Source of the DNA: Deltaproteobacteria bacterium
GTDB taxonomy: Bacteria > Desulfobacterota > Desulfuromonadia > Desulfuromonadales > Geopsychrobacteraceae
Assembly (NCBI GenBank): GCA_024279255.1
Contig: JAJRRT010000019.1
Location: forward strand, 1-50,228
Direction of reading: 5' to 3'
DNA length: 50,228 nt
Part shown: piece by piece, positions 19,041 to 27,230 of the stretch
How the letters are laid out: every line of letters starts with the position of its first letter
Numbering within the stretch: position 1 is the stretch's first letter
Notes under the pieces: model-generated
Databases searched by the model: none
What the model was told of the DNA's origin: nothing
The model's input: only the letters and a program-made list of their open reading frames with translations
Made by a program: the position numbers and the translations under genes

Positions 19041-19391
19041 CTGATACACTCCCAGTTTAAAATTATTGGTTAGGTAGAGGTGGCCTCAGTACGCGGCTAA
19101 ATACATTTTAAGTTTCGTATCTACACGTATTGTACAGGTTGAAAATTCAGGGTTAAGTTTGAGGCAAAAGATGAACGATTCGAGGCAGGCTGTCAATAGT
19201 TGAGTATAGAGATAAATACTGGCAAGTACATTTTTAGGTTGAGTCGCTGAATTATCATGTAAAAATGTTTTGCGATAGACATAGCTGAACAACATACGAA
19301 CCTGGTTGATTAATCTGGAAGAGGTATGCATCTAGTGCAATGTGAATTAGAAAAATGAGGTGTGATAATTCGGATTGATATCCTAACTTTT
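19041..19391. other. 351-nt gap without recognised gene
   Basis: Lies between the cyclophilin start and the sensor kinase stop, both on the minus strand. An 81-codon minus-strand frame (19086-19331) has no ribosome site and no recognisable protein. A TTGACA on the minus strand at about 19195 has only a poor -10 partner 17 nt away. No strong terminator was seen for the kinase gene. Confidence 0.5.
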
Positions 19392-21818
19392 TTATGAGTT
19401 AGTGCCATCTTCTTGAGACGGTTGAATAGGTAGTAGAATGTGAAAACAGGTTCCCATATTAAGTCTGCTATCAATGCTCAGTTGGCCATGATGGTTTTCA
19501 GTGATAATAAAATAGGCAACAGACAACCCAAGTCCTGTGCCAAGGCCAACTTCTTTTGTTGTGAAGAAAGGCTCAAAAATTCTTTTTTGAGATTCAATGT
19601 CGATGCCAGTACCATTGTCGTAAATCTCGATTGCTAACATATTATTTCTTTTTTGTACCGTTAAGTCGATCTGTGGCGGATTGTTCATGCCTGACCATGA
19701 AGACATTGCTTGAGCCGCATTCTTAATCAGGTTGAAAAACACCTGCTCGAGTTGACTTGGGTTGCAAGGTATTTTCGAAAGATTGTTTGCGTAGGTGCGA
19801 TTAAATTTGATGAGATGGATATTTTGATTTTTCTTCAAGTCGTAATCCTTGGTTGACATCTCAACGGCGCGATCCAATATCTCGCAGATATTTTGTTCTG
19901 ATTGAATTGATTCGTCTCCTTGGGTAAAATTCACCATATCCTTGACAATCTCACCTGCTCTTTGCCCTGATTCAAGGATCGAGACCAGCATTTTTGGAAT
20001 TTGACGTTCACTCAGATAGCGGTTCAGAATTTCAAGGTCTACCCCCAACTTTTCGGCACAGCTAAGATTTTTATTTAAACCAGGAGAAAGCCTTTGCGTA
20101 ATAACTTGTGTGTTTTGAATAATGCTGGCCAACGGATTGTTGATCTCATGCGCCATCCCTGCAGCTAATCCGCCAACGGACATCATTTTTTCGGTCTGCA
20201 TTATCAACTCATCGAGACGAATTCGTTCGGTCACATCATCGATCCGGATTACAGCACCACCATATTGTTTGGAAGAGAGTGAATTAATCATGATGTCGAC
20301 CAACCTCTCTCCGTGACTTGTCGACCAGCGAAAACGGGTTATCTTGTTTTGAATGCCGCAGTTCAGAGTCTGGTTAACTTTTTCATTGATCTCGCTTAAC
20401 CAGGGTAGGGAGTCGAAAAGGGGACGTCCACTCACCTGTGCGTAAGTGAGCCCACAGTACTTTTGTGCTTCGAGGTTCCATTGGTTGATACGACAGTTAT
20501 TGTCGATTCCAATCAGGAGTGAGGGCATAGCGTCGATCAGGCTCGCCATCATTTTCTGAAGATCTTCTGCTTTCTGCTGAGATCTGGTGCGTTCTGAAAT
20601 TTCATGGAGTAAAAGATCATTGGCTTCTTCAAGTTTCTTTGTACGATCCTTAACTTTTATCTCCAGAGTTGCATGCTGCTGCTGGAGAAGGGCTTCTGCC
20701 ACTTGACGTTTATCTTCGTGGGTCTCAAGAGCAGAGGCCATGGCATCAAAGGTATATAGTAAACGGTTTATTTCATTTCCGTTAAATTCTTCAAGAGAGA
20801 TACCAGCCAGATTTTCTGCAACGGTTGCAGCTCTTTTACGCAAAATGCTCAATGGTCGCAGGAGCATATGGACCAACAGGGCACTCACCGGGAGCAGAAA
20901 CATAAGGAGGTATAGAGTGGCTTTCAGTACATCCTGATTTTTTTGTTTCAATATATCTATTGTCTGTCCTAAATCTAGCTCAGAAACCAAGACAAAATTA
21001 TGCTTACTAAGTTGGAAATGCATGTAGTGGAAAAGCCGCTCTTTTTCAAAATCGATGTCTGTCAGCATTGTTTTATCGTTTAATATTTGTTCTATTTTTT
21101 TTTGGTCAATATCAATTGATGTCGATGCCTCCCCGCGCGCTTGAATGCCGTTTTTATCTGCAAGGATCAACTTGCTCTGGTTTTCGTTGGCAAACTCTTT
21201 TAGTACCTGGTTAAGTCTTATAGACAGCACGAGTGTCCCTTGAATGAGACCGCTCTTCTGAATAGGGACTGCAGCGCGGAGCATCCAGTTTTTTTCTTCC
21301 TGGATGATTCCACTAAATTCCTCTCCTTTGAATGCTGCTTTGATATCGAGATCATTTATCGAAAAACTTGAGTTTCGCCCATGTCTGAAGATCACACGTC
21401 CATGCTTGTTAATCAGTGAAATGTTCGACATTTTTGTGTCGTTATTCTTTCTATTAAGTTCATGTTTCAGGGTGTCGGTATTGTTAGATTGGGCAGGATC
21501 TAGAAGAAGGCGATGCAGATTAGGACGGATTTTATAGTGCTCTACAATGCTTCTGTTTTGGTCCAATAGGTTCTTAAGGCGGGTCGCTAAATGGTGTTTG
21601 AAAAGGTGTCGAGTATTGTGAGCGCGGGTTTCAACTTCGGAATATAGACTTTTTTCTAAACTGTTTCGATATGTCTGATATGTGACTAAACTAGTAGCGA
21701 TTACGGCAATAGACATAATGCCGAGAAAAGGGAAGAATAGGGATTTGAAATTTATAAATTTCAAATCCCAGCCTTTTTTTGACTTATTTTCTGGTGTTGT
21801 GTGATGCGTCCACTTCAT
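19392..21818 (-). CDS. Membrane sensor histidine kinase (sensor-HAMP-PAS-HisKA-HATPase)
   Basis: An 808-aa two-component sensor. Order: membrane helix 1 (about 27-47), a large extracytoplasmic sensor domain (about 50-290, probably dCache-like), membrane helix 2 (about 294-317), a HAMP-like linker, coiled coil, PAS (about 425-540), the phospho-acceptor H box GMAHEINNPLASI (His about 556), N box FFNLIKNAAQAM, and G boxes DNGTGI and GLGTGLGLS. All catalytic motifs look intact. The ATG has AAGGTGAT upstream. The preceding gene on the same strand is a REC-PAS-GGDEF-EAL regulator, so the kinase probably phosphorylates its REC domain (inference). The ligand is unknown. A 14-bp tandem repeat sits between the two genes. 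Confidence 0.93.
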   Translation of the reverse strand: MKWTHHTTPENKSKKGWDLKFINFKSLFFPFLGIMSIAVIATSLVTYQTYRNSLEKSLYSEVETRAHNTRHLFKHHLATRLKNLLDQNRSIVEHYKIRPNLHRLLLDPAQSNNTDTLKHELNRKNNDTKMSNISLINKHGRVIFRHGRNSSFSINDLDIKAAFKGEEFSGIIQEEKNWMLRAAVPIQKSGLIQGTLVLSIRLNQVLKEFANENQSKLILADKNGIQARGEASTSIDIDQKKIEQILNDKTMLTDIDFEKERLFHYMHFQLSKHNFVLVSELDLGQTIDILKQKNQDVLKATLYLLMFLLPVSALLVHMLLRPLSILRKRAATVAENLAGISLEEFNGNEINRLLYTFDAMASALETHEDKRQVAEALLQQQHATLEIKVKDRTKKLEEANDLLLHEISERTRSQQKAEDLQKMMASLIDAMPSLLIGIDNNCRINQWNLEAQKYCGLTYAQVSGRPLFDSLPWLSEINEKVNQTLNCGIQNKITRFRWSTSHGERLVDIMINSLSSKQYGGAVIRIDDVTERIRLDELIMQTEKMMSVGGLAAGMAHEINNPLASIIQNTQVITQRLSPGLNKNLSCAEKLGVDLEILNRYLSERQIPKMLVSILESGQRAGEIVKDMVNFTQGDESIQSEQNICEILDRAVEMSTKDYDLKKNQNIHLIKFNRTYANNLSKIPCNPSQLEQVFFNLIKNAAQAMSSWSGMNNPPQIDLTVQKRNNMLAIEIYDNGTGIDIESQKRIFEPFFTTKEVGLGTGLGLSVAYFIITENHHGQLSIDSRLNMGTCFHILLPIQPSQEDGTNS

Positions 21819-21857
21819 CTGCTATCACCTTGTGGATTGTCCAAACCTGAAGATCGC

Positions 21858-21920
21858 TAAAGGGGTATCTCTAAAGGGGTATCTCTAAAGGGGTATCTCT
21901 AAAGGGGTATCTCTAAAGGG
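21858..21920. repeat. 14-bp tandem repeat, about 4.5 copies
   Basis: The unit TAAAGGGGTATCTC occurs four times with no mismatch (21858-21871, 21872-21885, 21886-21899, 21900-21913), followed by a partial TAAAGGG (21914-21920). It occupies nearly half of the 141-nt gap between the GGDEF-EAL regulator stop and the sensor kinase start, ending 40 nt from the kinase ATG. Copies are identical, with no unique spacers, so this is not a CRISPR. Confidence 0.95.
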
Positions 21921-21959
21921 AGAGCGGATCATCTCTGTGAGCCTTTATCGGCAAAGGTG

Positions 21960-24155
21960 TCACCCTTCGGTGAAAGGCAAACTTTTACCAGCTTTTAAGA
22001 GCTTGGTAAAATCTTTTTCCGGAACCGGCCTACTGAAATAGTATCCCTGGTAGCCACCACAATCTCTTTGGTTTAGGAAGTCATATTCATAATCGGTTTC
22101 GACACCTTCAGCGATTACTTTGAGTCCTAGATGGTGCGCCATGGAGATGATAGTCTCTACGATAGAAGCATTGCTTTCATCCGTTTGAATATCGCGTACG
22201 AAGGATTGATCAATCTTGATGATGTCAAGAGGTAAGCGCTTCAAATAGGCAAGCGAAGAATATCCGGTACCGAAATCGTCAATCGACAACTCAATCCCCA
22301 TTTTTTTAAGTGCCTGCATTTTCTCTATGGTGTCTCCGATATTATCGATTACCATCCCCTCGGTGAGTTCCAAACCAAGCTGATCTGCATCGGCACCCGT
22401 CTTGTTGATGACTTGTTTGATTTGACGAATGAAATTCGGTTGACGGAATTGACGTGGACTGACATTAACCGCCAAGTGGCCAATCGGTGTCCCTTGATCG
22501 TTCCATGATTTGATCTGTTGGCAAGACATTTCGAGAACCCAGAGTCCGATGGGCAGGATCAACCCAGTCGCCTCGGCAACTGGGATAAAGTCGGCAGGGG
22601 AGATGTAGCCCTTCTCTGGGTGCAGCCAGCGCAGCAATGTTTCTGCACCTACTACGCGACCTTTGCGATCAACTTGAGGTTGAAAGAATAGCGACATCTC
22701 CTGTCGATCCAGGGCGAAACGTAAATCTTTTTCAATCCCCAACCGTTGATCGGCCGCGGCTTGCATACTTGGCAAAAAGAAGCGGATTGCATCTCGGCCA
22801 TCATCTTTAGCGCGGTACATTGCGGTGTCAGCATGACGTAAAATGTCATTACTATCTTCATTGGGATCATCATCAGACGGGAAAAGAGCAACGCCGATGC
22901 TTGGTGTAATGTGGAGATCGTGTCCAAGCACTTTGTATGGTTTTGAAAGATTTTTCTGGACCTGCTCGGCTTTTGTCTGAGTTTGTGATGCTGCGGTACT
23001 CGGTTCCTTGCCCATGTCTGATAGGAGCATGATGAATTCGTCACCGCCGAGTCTTGAGACAGTGTCTTCAAGTCTCATGTCACTCGTCAAGCGTTTGGCG
23101 ACCTCCTGAAGGAGCGCATCACCGACATGGTGGCCTAGGGAGTCATTGATGTTTTTGAAGCGATCCAGATCAAGAAAAAGCATGGCGCCAAAATGTTTGT
23201 GGCGGCGTGCTCTGGCCAGATCGCGCTCAAGGCGGTCGATCAACAGGCGTCGATTCGGGAGGTCAGTCAGGGCATCGTAGTAAGCAAGACGTTCGATATG
23301 TGCTTCTGCCAATTTCCGTTCGCTGATATCTCGCAAGGTCCCGCAGATAGTTGCAGGACGGCCATCTTCTTCAGGGAGGAGTCGGGCGTTAATTGAACAA
23401 GGAATAATTTTCCCGCTCTTCTCGCGTAAGTGAAGCTCATAATCGGTAACAATATTCTGCCTTTTTAGTACTGAGATGAGTTGCTCACGATCATCGTTTC
23501 TCGGATAAAATTGCCGGACATTTTTTCCAATCAATTCATCACAACTGTAGTCAGATATTTGTTTGATCGATGGACTGAGTTCTCGAATTTCACCATTCAG
23601 CTGAATTTCAAAATAGACATCCTGCAGGTTCTCGTAAATTGAACGATAACGTATTTCACTCAATTTTATCTGTTGATGGGTTTTGTTCAGGTCATCCATC
23701 GCAAGCTGTAGATCCTCAGTGCGTGAGATAACTTCATCTTCGAGGCGCTCCTGATATGCACGGTTCTCGCGAATCAGGCGGGCCCTTTCAAGAGCTTGAT
23801 CAATGGCGTGCTGAAGCACTGAAAGGTCCTGGATAGGCTTGAGAAGGTAGTTCCATGCCCCTCGTCGTATCGCTTCAATAGCATCGCTAATGACTCCGGT
23901 GCCCGATGCAACAATAATTGGAGTTTCAGGGGATTCTTCGCGTATTTTCGAGAGGACTTCCAGTCCATCAATTTCCGGCATACGGAGATCACAGAGGACC
24001 AAGTCTGGCTTTTCGCGCGCAAAAAGTTCTAACCCTTCACGACCATTTTTTGCCTCTATAACCTCATAATCAAAATCTTCAAGGTAGAGACGAAAGCTGG
24101 TGCGAATGTTCTCCTCATCATCAATAGTCAGGATGCGGATCACTCTGTCGCTCAT
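21960..24155 (-). CDS. Response regulator with PAS, GGDEF and EAL domains
   Basis: A 731-aa cytoplasmic regulator of cyclic di-GMP. Domains: REC (1-120; phospho-acceptor Asp56 in LVLCDLRMPEIDG), a coiled coil, PAS/PAC (about 165-285), GGDEF (about 290-460; intact RLGGDEFIML near 368) and EAL (about 485-720). The EAL motif reads ETL (GAETLLRWLHP). The other catalytic positions are present (NVSPRQF, LELTEG, DDFGTGYSSLAYL, IKIDQSFVRD, EGVET, YQGYYFSRP), so both synthesis and hydrolysis are possible. The ATG at 24155 has GAAGGAAA upstream; a TTG at 24203 would extend into the structured leader and is unlikely. It is probably partnered with the histidine kinase downstream. Confidence 0.94.
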   Translation of the reverse strand: MSDRVIRILTIDDEENIRTSFRLYLEDFDYEVIEAKNGREGLELFAREKPDLVLCDLRMPEIDGLEVLSKIREESPETPIIVASGTGVISDAIEAIRRGAWNYLLKPIQDLSVLQHAIDQALERARLIRENRAYQERLEDEVISRTEDLQLAMDDLNKTHQQIKLSEIRYRSIYENLQDVYFEIQLNGEIRELSPSIKQISDYSCDELIGKNVRQFYPRNDDREQLISVLKRQNIVTDYELHLREKSGKIIPCSINARLLPEEDGRPATICGTLRDISERKLAEAHIERLAYYDALTDLPNRRLLIDRLERDLARARRHKHFGAMLFLDLDRFKNINDSLGHHVGDALLQEVAKRLTSDMRLEDTVSRLGGDEFIMLLSDMGKEPSTAASQTQTKAEQVQKNLSKPYKVLGHDLHITPSIGVALFPSDDDPNEDSNDILRHADTAMYRAKDDGRDAIRFFLPSMQAAADQRLGIEKDLRFALDRQEMSLFFQPQVDRKGRVVGAETLLRWLHPEKGYISPADFIPVAEATGLILPIGLWVLEMSCQQIKSWNDQGTPIGHLAVNVSPRQFRQPNFIRQIKQVINKTGADADQLGLELTEGMVIDNIGDTIEKMQALKKMGIELSIDDFGTGYSSLAYLKRLPLDIIKIDQSFVRDIQTDESNASIVETIISMAHHLGLKVIAEGVETDYEYDFLNQRDCGGYQGYYFSRPVPEKDFTKLLKAGKSLPFTEG

Positions 24156-24166
24156 CGGATTTCCTT

Positions 24167-24196
24167 CACACGAAACAGTTTCAACGGGTTCGTGTG
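24167..24196 (-). promoter_or_regulatory. Leader hairpin touching the ribosome site of the GGDEF-EAL gene
   Basis: On the minus strand an 8-bp perfect stem (24189-24196 with 24167-24174) encloses a 14-nt loop. Part of it can also pair as an 11-bp dyad GAAAC-A-GTTTC (24172-24182). The base of the stem touches the GAAGGAA ribosome site at 24161-24167, so folding could affect translation (inference). Confidence 0.5.
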
Positions 24197-24204
24197 CGGT
24201 CAAG

Positions 24205-24237
24205 CAAGACCTCTTTACTGTGGTGAGTGCGGTCTTG
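24205..24237. repeat. CAAGACC/GGTCTTG inverted repeat in leader
   Basis: CAAGACC (24205-24211) and its exact reverse complement GGTCTTG (24231-24237) are 19 nt apart. On the plus strand the second arm runs into TTTTT, resembling a weak terminator for plus-strand transcripts. On the minus strand it would be a second hairpin in the GGDEF-EAL leader. Confidence 0.45.
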
Positions 24238-24504
24238 TTTTTATTGTTTCAGTGTTGATAAATGCGTTAAAAAGCCGTTTATATCTCGACATTTATTGAG
24301 TCGATGATTTTGTATGTCTGTCTGTCTTAGTCTAGTGGTTTAACCCTATGTTTGATTAAGCGTTAAACATTGACGTTGTCTCACGAAGTTAGTTTAACAC
24401 AGGGCTTGTAATGTGCTAACAAGAGATGAGAAAAAACAGGATATTTTTGTAGTTAAGTGAGCCGTGCAGATTTTTTCGGTTTCAGCAGAGTTGGAGTCAT
24501 AGTT

Positions 24505-24915
24505 TTAGAGATCGCCAGTGAGCTGTTGAAGGTGATAAAGCTTAGGATTGACAGTAGCCACACAATCAGCGATAGAGCAAAAGGTGTCCCAATCAACACT
24601 CTCTTCCGTATCGCACTTCTGGAAAAAAATGAATCCTTTAGGAAGCTCTGTATAGGTTCCATCTTTGAGCAGAAAGACATCGACCAGATCGTTGATCTTA
24701 CCCACAGTTTCCCAGGGGTCTCGGTAGTTGTGTTGGCGTGCAATGATCTGCAGACTCAGACCATTGTTAAAGATAGATCTGACTTCGAAAGAGAACTCTC
24801 GTGGTGAACCATAATGTTCGTTGCGCCCAGATCTTGTCATAACACGTGCACCGAGGTTCTCTAAATGTGTTTTTAGAGTCGCTTCTGTTATCGGTTTAAG
24901 ATCTGAGTCGCTCAT
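24505..24915 (-). CDS. Uncharacterised 136-aa protein of the MoxR/VWA unit
   Basis: I do not recognise this protein. It is 136 aa, soluble, with no signal peptide or membrane segment. Its sequence looks like a compact alpha/beta fold (strand-like FSFEVRSIF and LSLQIIARQ; acidic NDLVDVFLLKDGTYTELP; cysteines in FFQKC, TFCSIADC). The ATG overlaps the stop of the VWA gene in ATGA, which supports its reality against two competing frames in the same stretch. It is third in a minus-strand unit with a MoxR-type ATPase and a VWA protein, so it may be an accessory or substrate of that pair. No function is claimed. Confidence 0.75.
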   Translation of the reverse strand: MSDSDLKPITEATLKTHLENLGARVMTRSGRNEHYGSPREFSFEVRSIFNNGLSLQIIARQHNYRDPWETVGKINDLVDVFLLKDGTYTELPKGFIFFQKCDTEESVDWDTFCSIADCVATVNPKLYHLQQLTGDL

Positions 24916-26066
24916 ATCGTCTCCTCATATTGAAGTCTTAATTCAATCCCCCATTCTGCAGGGAGCTCCCCATCTTCAGTCAGAACCCATAGCGTTGGAA
25001 AGTCTGCGTACTCAGGTGCTTGACCAAAACCATCGGTAAGATAAATAACTGCTGTCGGCGGCGGAACCATCTGTCGAGCATAGTCAAAGGCTGGGCGAAG
25101 GTCCGTATAGCCGCCACCAGAGTAGACCTCGATAGTTTGTGGTTTATTTGTAAATGTTTCGATCTTCTGAATTTGACTGCCAGTATATAGTACCGTCAGG
25201 CTGCTTTCGCGGCCATGAGAGATCTGTAATAGTTCAGTTGCAAAGGCTTCACGTAGCGGTTGAAGATTGGTTGAATCACTGACATCGATAGCAACAAGTA
25301 AATTCAAGCGCGGCTTCTTACGAACACCTGGCGTTCTATGACCAAAACGGCGATGGCTGCGTTTCCAGGTGCTGCGACGTCCAATTCGTCCGACATTACC
25401 AACGAATTGGCGCAAAATTTGTTGCCAGGGGATGGTCGGTGATGACAAAAAAGGCTTTAGCAAATTCGCAAGCTCACCCGGAACCTCCTGATGACATTTT
25501 TTTAAGGCAGTTTTGACCATTTGTCTAACAACCTGTTCTGACAGTTGCTGTGGGGTGCGGTCTGCCTGCTGCCAGATCTGATGATCATCAATGGACTGAA
25601 ACACAACTTGTTCAGTTTCAGGACCATCCGCGTCGCCTTCAACTGTACCGCACCGATTACCTGACAGGGAGATTTGCGGTAAGCGGTCATAATACTCTTC
25701 GGCTGAAAGTTGATCAGGTAAGCGCAGTCGCGCCGGAACCGGGGACTCAGGTGGCAGGTTAGCAATCGATCCATTGATCGCCAGATCACAGGCAAGATCC
25801 CAATGAATTGGTTGTCGCTCGCGTCGCCGACATGGATGAAGATGGAGAAGATGTTTGGTCAGGTGCTCCAGCAATGCCTCTTGTTCATTTGCTGAGAAGA
25901 GCGTAAAGCTTTCAGAATTGACTGCTAGAGTCGGAATGCCGTCACGCAGGGTCACTCCCGCCGGCTTTGATCCGGTAAGAACCTGACGTCGACACTGCAG
26001 CAGAAACTCTCCATAAAATGGACGATGTTTCAAGAGTCGAACAATACTGTCTTCAAGGACACGCAT
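24912..26066 (-). CDS. VWA-like protein (DUF2201-type) with degenerate metallopeptidase motif
   Basis: A 384-aa protein with an N-terminal segment resembling the putative metallopeptidase part of DUF2201 and a C-terminal VWA domain (about 275-380). The VWA MIDAS motif is intact (AIDVSDSTN, DxSxS). Where relatives carry HExxH, this protein reads EHLTKHLLHLH: His68 and His72 are kept but residue 69 is Leu instead of Glu, although the later HWDLACDLAINGS segment is conserved. It is therefore probably not an active peptidase. It lies 10 nt after a MoxR-type AAA+ ATPase; such pairs usually act as chaperone or activation machines. The acidic/basic middle (RRSTWKRSHRRFGHR) is a likely linker. Confidence 0.85.
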   Translation of the reverse strand: MRVLEDSIVRLLKHRPFYGEFLLQCRRQVLTGSKPAGVTLRDGIPTLAVNSESFTLFSANEQEALLEHLTKHLLHLHPCRRRERQPIHWDLACDLAINGSIANLPPESPVPARLRLPDQLSAEEYYDRLPQISLSGNRCGTVEGDADGPETEQVVFQSIDDHQIWQQADRTPQQLSEQVVRQMVKTALKKCHQEVPGELANLLKPFLSSPTIPWQQILRQFVGNVGRIGRRSTWKRSHRRFGHRTPGVRKKPRLNLLVAIDVSDSTNLQPLREAFATELLQISHGRESSLTVLYTGSQIQKIETFTNKPQTIEVYSGGGYTDLRPAFDYARQMVPPPTAVIYLTDGFGQAPEYADFPTLWVLTEDGELPAEWGIELRLQYEETI

Positions 26067-26076
26067 TCAACCGCTC

Positions 26077-27138
26077 TCAGGCTACTTCTTCACTGATTTT
26101 GCTTAAAGCATCCAGAATGGCATGGTCGTAGCGATCCTTGCTGAGGATTGTCGCTATGGCCGGAATGCGCAACAGAGTCTTAACAAAGCCGAAACGCATA
26201 TCACGTGGCAAAACTTCAATATAGGCGACTAAATTGTCCTGTTGAATGTCGTTTAGCTGGATTTTTTCACCTAGGTGGCTAGCCAAGGCACTCATACTGG
26301 CGGCTTGGATATCATCTCTTTGAGCGGCAGCCTGGTCGGCGAACTGCTCCCAATGATTGAGAATTTGTTCTGCATTCAAAGGGCGCTGACGCTGTTCTGC
26401 ACACCAGCTTAAAAAGCAGACTGCAGCCTCACGACCGATGACTCCGCTGTAGACTTCCATTTCGAGCTCAGTGGGGAATCGGCAGGACTGTTTTAGGGTG
26501 CTGACCATCTCCCAGGCACGTTCTGATGGTTCAATTTGTAGGTCGTAACTGCCTGTCCCTGTCGCCAGAAATGTGCTGTTGCCAGCAATGAATTGACAGA
26601 TTTGTGCGTCAAACTGCTGCTGGTTCGCGTACTGCCCCCAGCAAACGGCATCAGACTCGACCTGCAAGACCACCATGCGATCAAGGAGAGCGCGATCAAG
26701 CGTAGCAACCTGGTAGCTGCCATCGGGCGGATTGATCGCCACTATGACGCGATGTTGTTTCGCTAGCTGATGGGTGTGCAGTGCACGTTGTTGGCCCCGT
26801 GCAGGTGGTTCAACAAACTGGAAAATTGCCTGTAGGGTATCTTCCTGCTGGGCGCGATTAAGTTCGTCACAATGGACAAGCGTTTGCTTTGCTTCTATTG
26901 CTGGCCACCAGCTAGGCCGTGACCAGTGCATCTCATCCTCTATGCGGTAGGGGATGCCGACCAGATCACCGACCTCCATCTGTCCGAGCCTTAACGATGT
27001 GTAGGTAAAGTCGATCTCCTCGGCGACTTGAATAATGGCGGCGGTCTTGCCGACACCGCGATGGCCAACCACGCAGGGGGTCAGGTCGGTCTTGGTAATA
27101 ATTTCCCGCAGGACAGTTCTTAACTGATTGATATTCAT
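26077..27138 (-). CDS. MoxR-type AAA+ ATPase
   Basis: A 353-aa AAA+ ATPase. Walker A is GHRGVGKT (residues 25-32), Walker B LVHCDELNRAQQEDT, and the sensor segment VIVAINPPDGSYQVATLDRALLDRM carries the arginine-finger-like Arg. The C-terminal half is helical. MoxR ATPases work with VWA proteins to activate or remodel client complexes, and the VWA gene follows directly. It seems to head a three-gene unit. A perfect dyad (27174-27191) lies 36 nt before its ATG. The client cannot be inferred; no dehydrogenase or gas-vesicle gene is nearby. Confidence 0.9.
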   Translation of the reverse strand: MNINQLRTVLREIITKTDLTPCVVGHRGVGKTAAIIQVAEEIDFTYTSLRLGQMEVGDLVGIPYRIEDEMHWSRPSWWPAIEAKQTLVHCDELNRAQQEDTLQAIFQFVEPPARGQQRALHTHQLAKQHRVIVAINPPDGSYQVATLDRALLDRMVVLQVESDAVCWGQYANQQQFDAQICQFIAGNSTFLATGTGSYDLQIEPSERAWEMVSTLKQSCRFPTELEMEVYSGVIGREAAVCFLSWCAEQRQRPLNAEQILNHWEQFADQAAAQRDDIQAASMSALASHLGEKIQLNDIQQDNLVAYIEVLPRDMRFGFVKTLLRIPAIATILSKDRYDHAILDALSKISEEVA

Positions 27139-27173
27139 TATTAACCCTGATGCTGGATAGGTGACTTAAAAGG

Positions 27174-27191
27174 TATGCTATTGATAGCATA
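27174..27191. promoter_or_regulatory. Perfect 18-bp dyad upstream of MoxR unit
   Basis: TATGCTAT (27174-27181), TG, then the exact reverse complement ATAGCATA (27184-27191). It lies between the stop of the GGDEF gene and the MoxR start. On the minus strand it is followed by CCTTTT, so it could end the GGDEF transcript or serve as an operator for the MoxR unit. Its low GC favours an operator. Confidence 0.5.
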
Positions 27192-27230
27192 GATCGATTT
27201 ATTGCGATAAGGCTTTAGCTTGGAGAGGCA

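Larger units (their letters stand above)
24156..24504. other. 349-nt gap with leader structures and GTTTAAC motifs
   Basis: This is the upstream region of the GGDEF-EAL gene (minus strand). It holds a CACACGAA/TTCGTGTG stem at 24167-24196, a CAAGACC/GGTCTTG pair at 24205-24237, a short TCGAC/GTCGA pair at 24286-24304, and three GTTTAAC motifs (24338, 24362 inverted, 24392). No convincing gene is present in it; short frames there lack ribosome sites. Confidence 0.5.

Noticed and set aside
19086..19331. 81-codon minus-strand frame in the cyclophilin-kinase gap
   Set aside because: No ribosome site, no recognisable protein, irregular composition.
21858..21920. Short CRISPR array
   Set aside because: The units are 14 bp and directly adjacent with no unique spacers, and there are no cas genes.
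24457..24807. 116-codon plus-strand frame and a 96-codon minus-strand frame over the 136-aa gene
   Set aside because: Neither has a ribosome site or operon link, while the 136-aa frame overlaps the VWA stop in ATGA.
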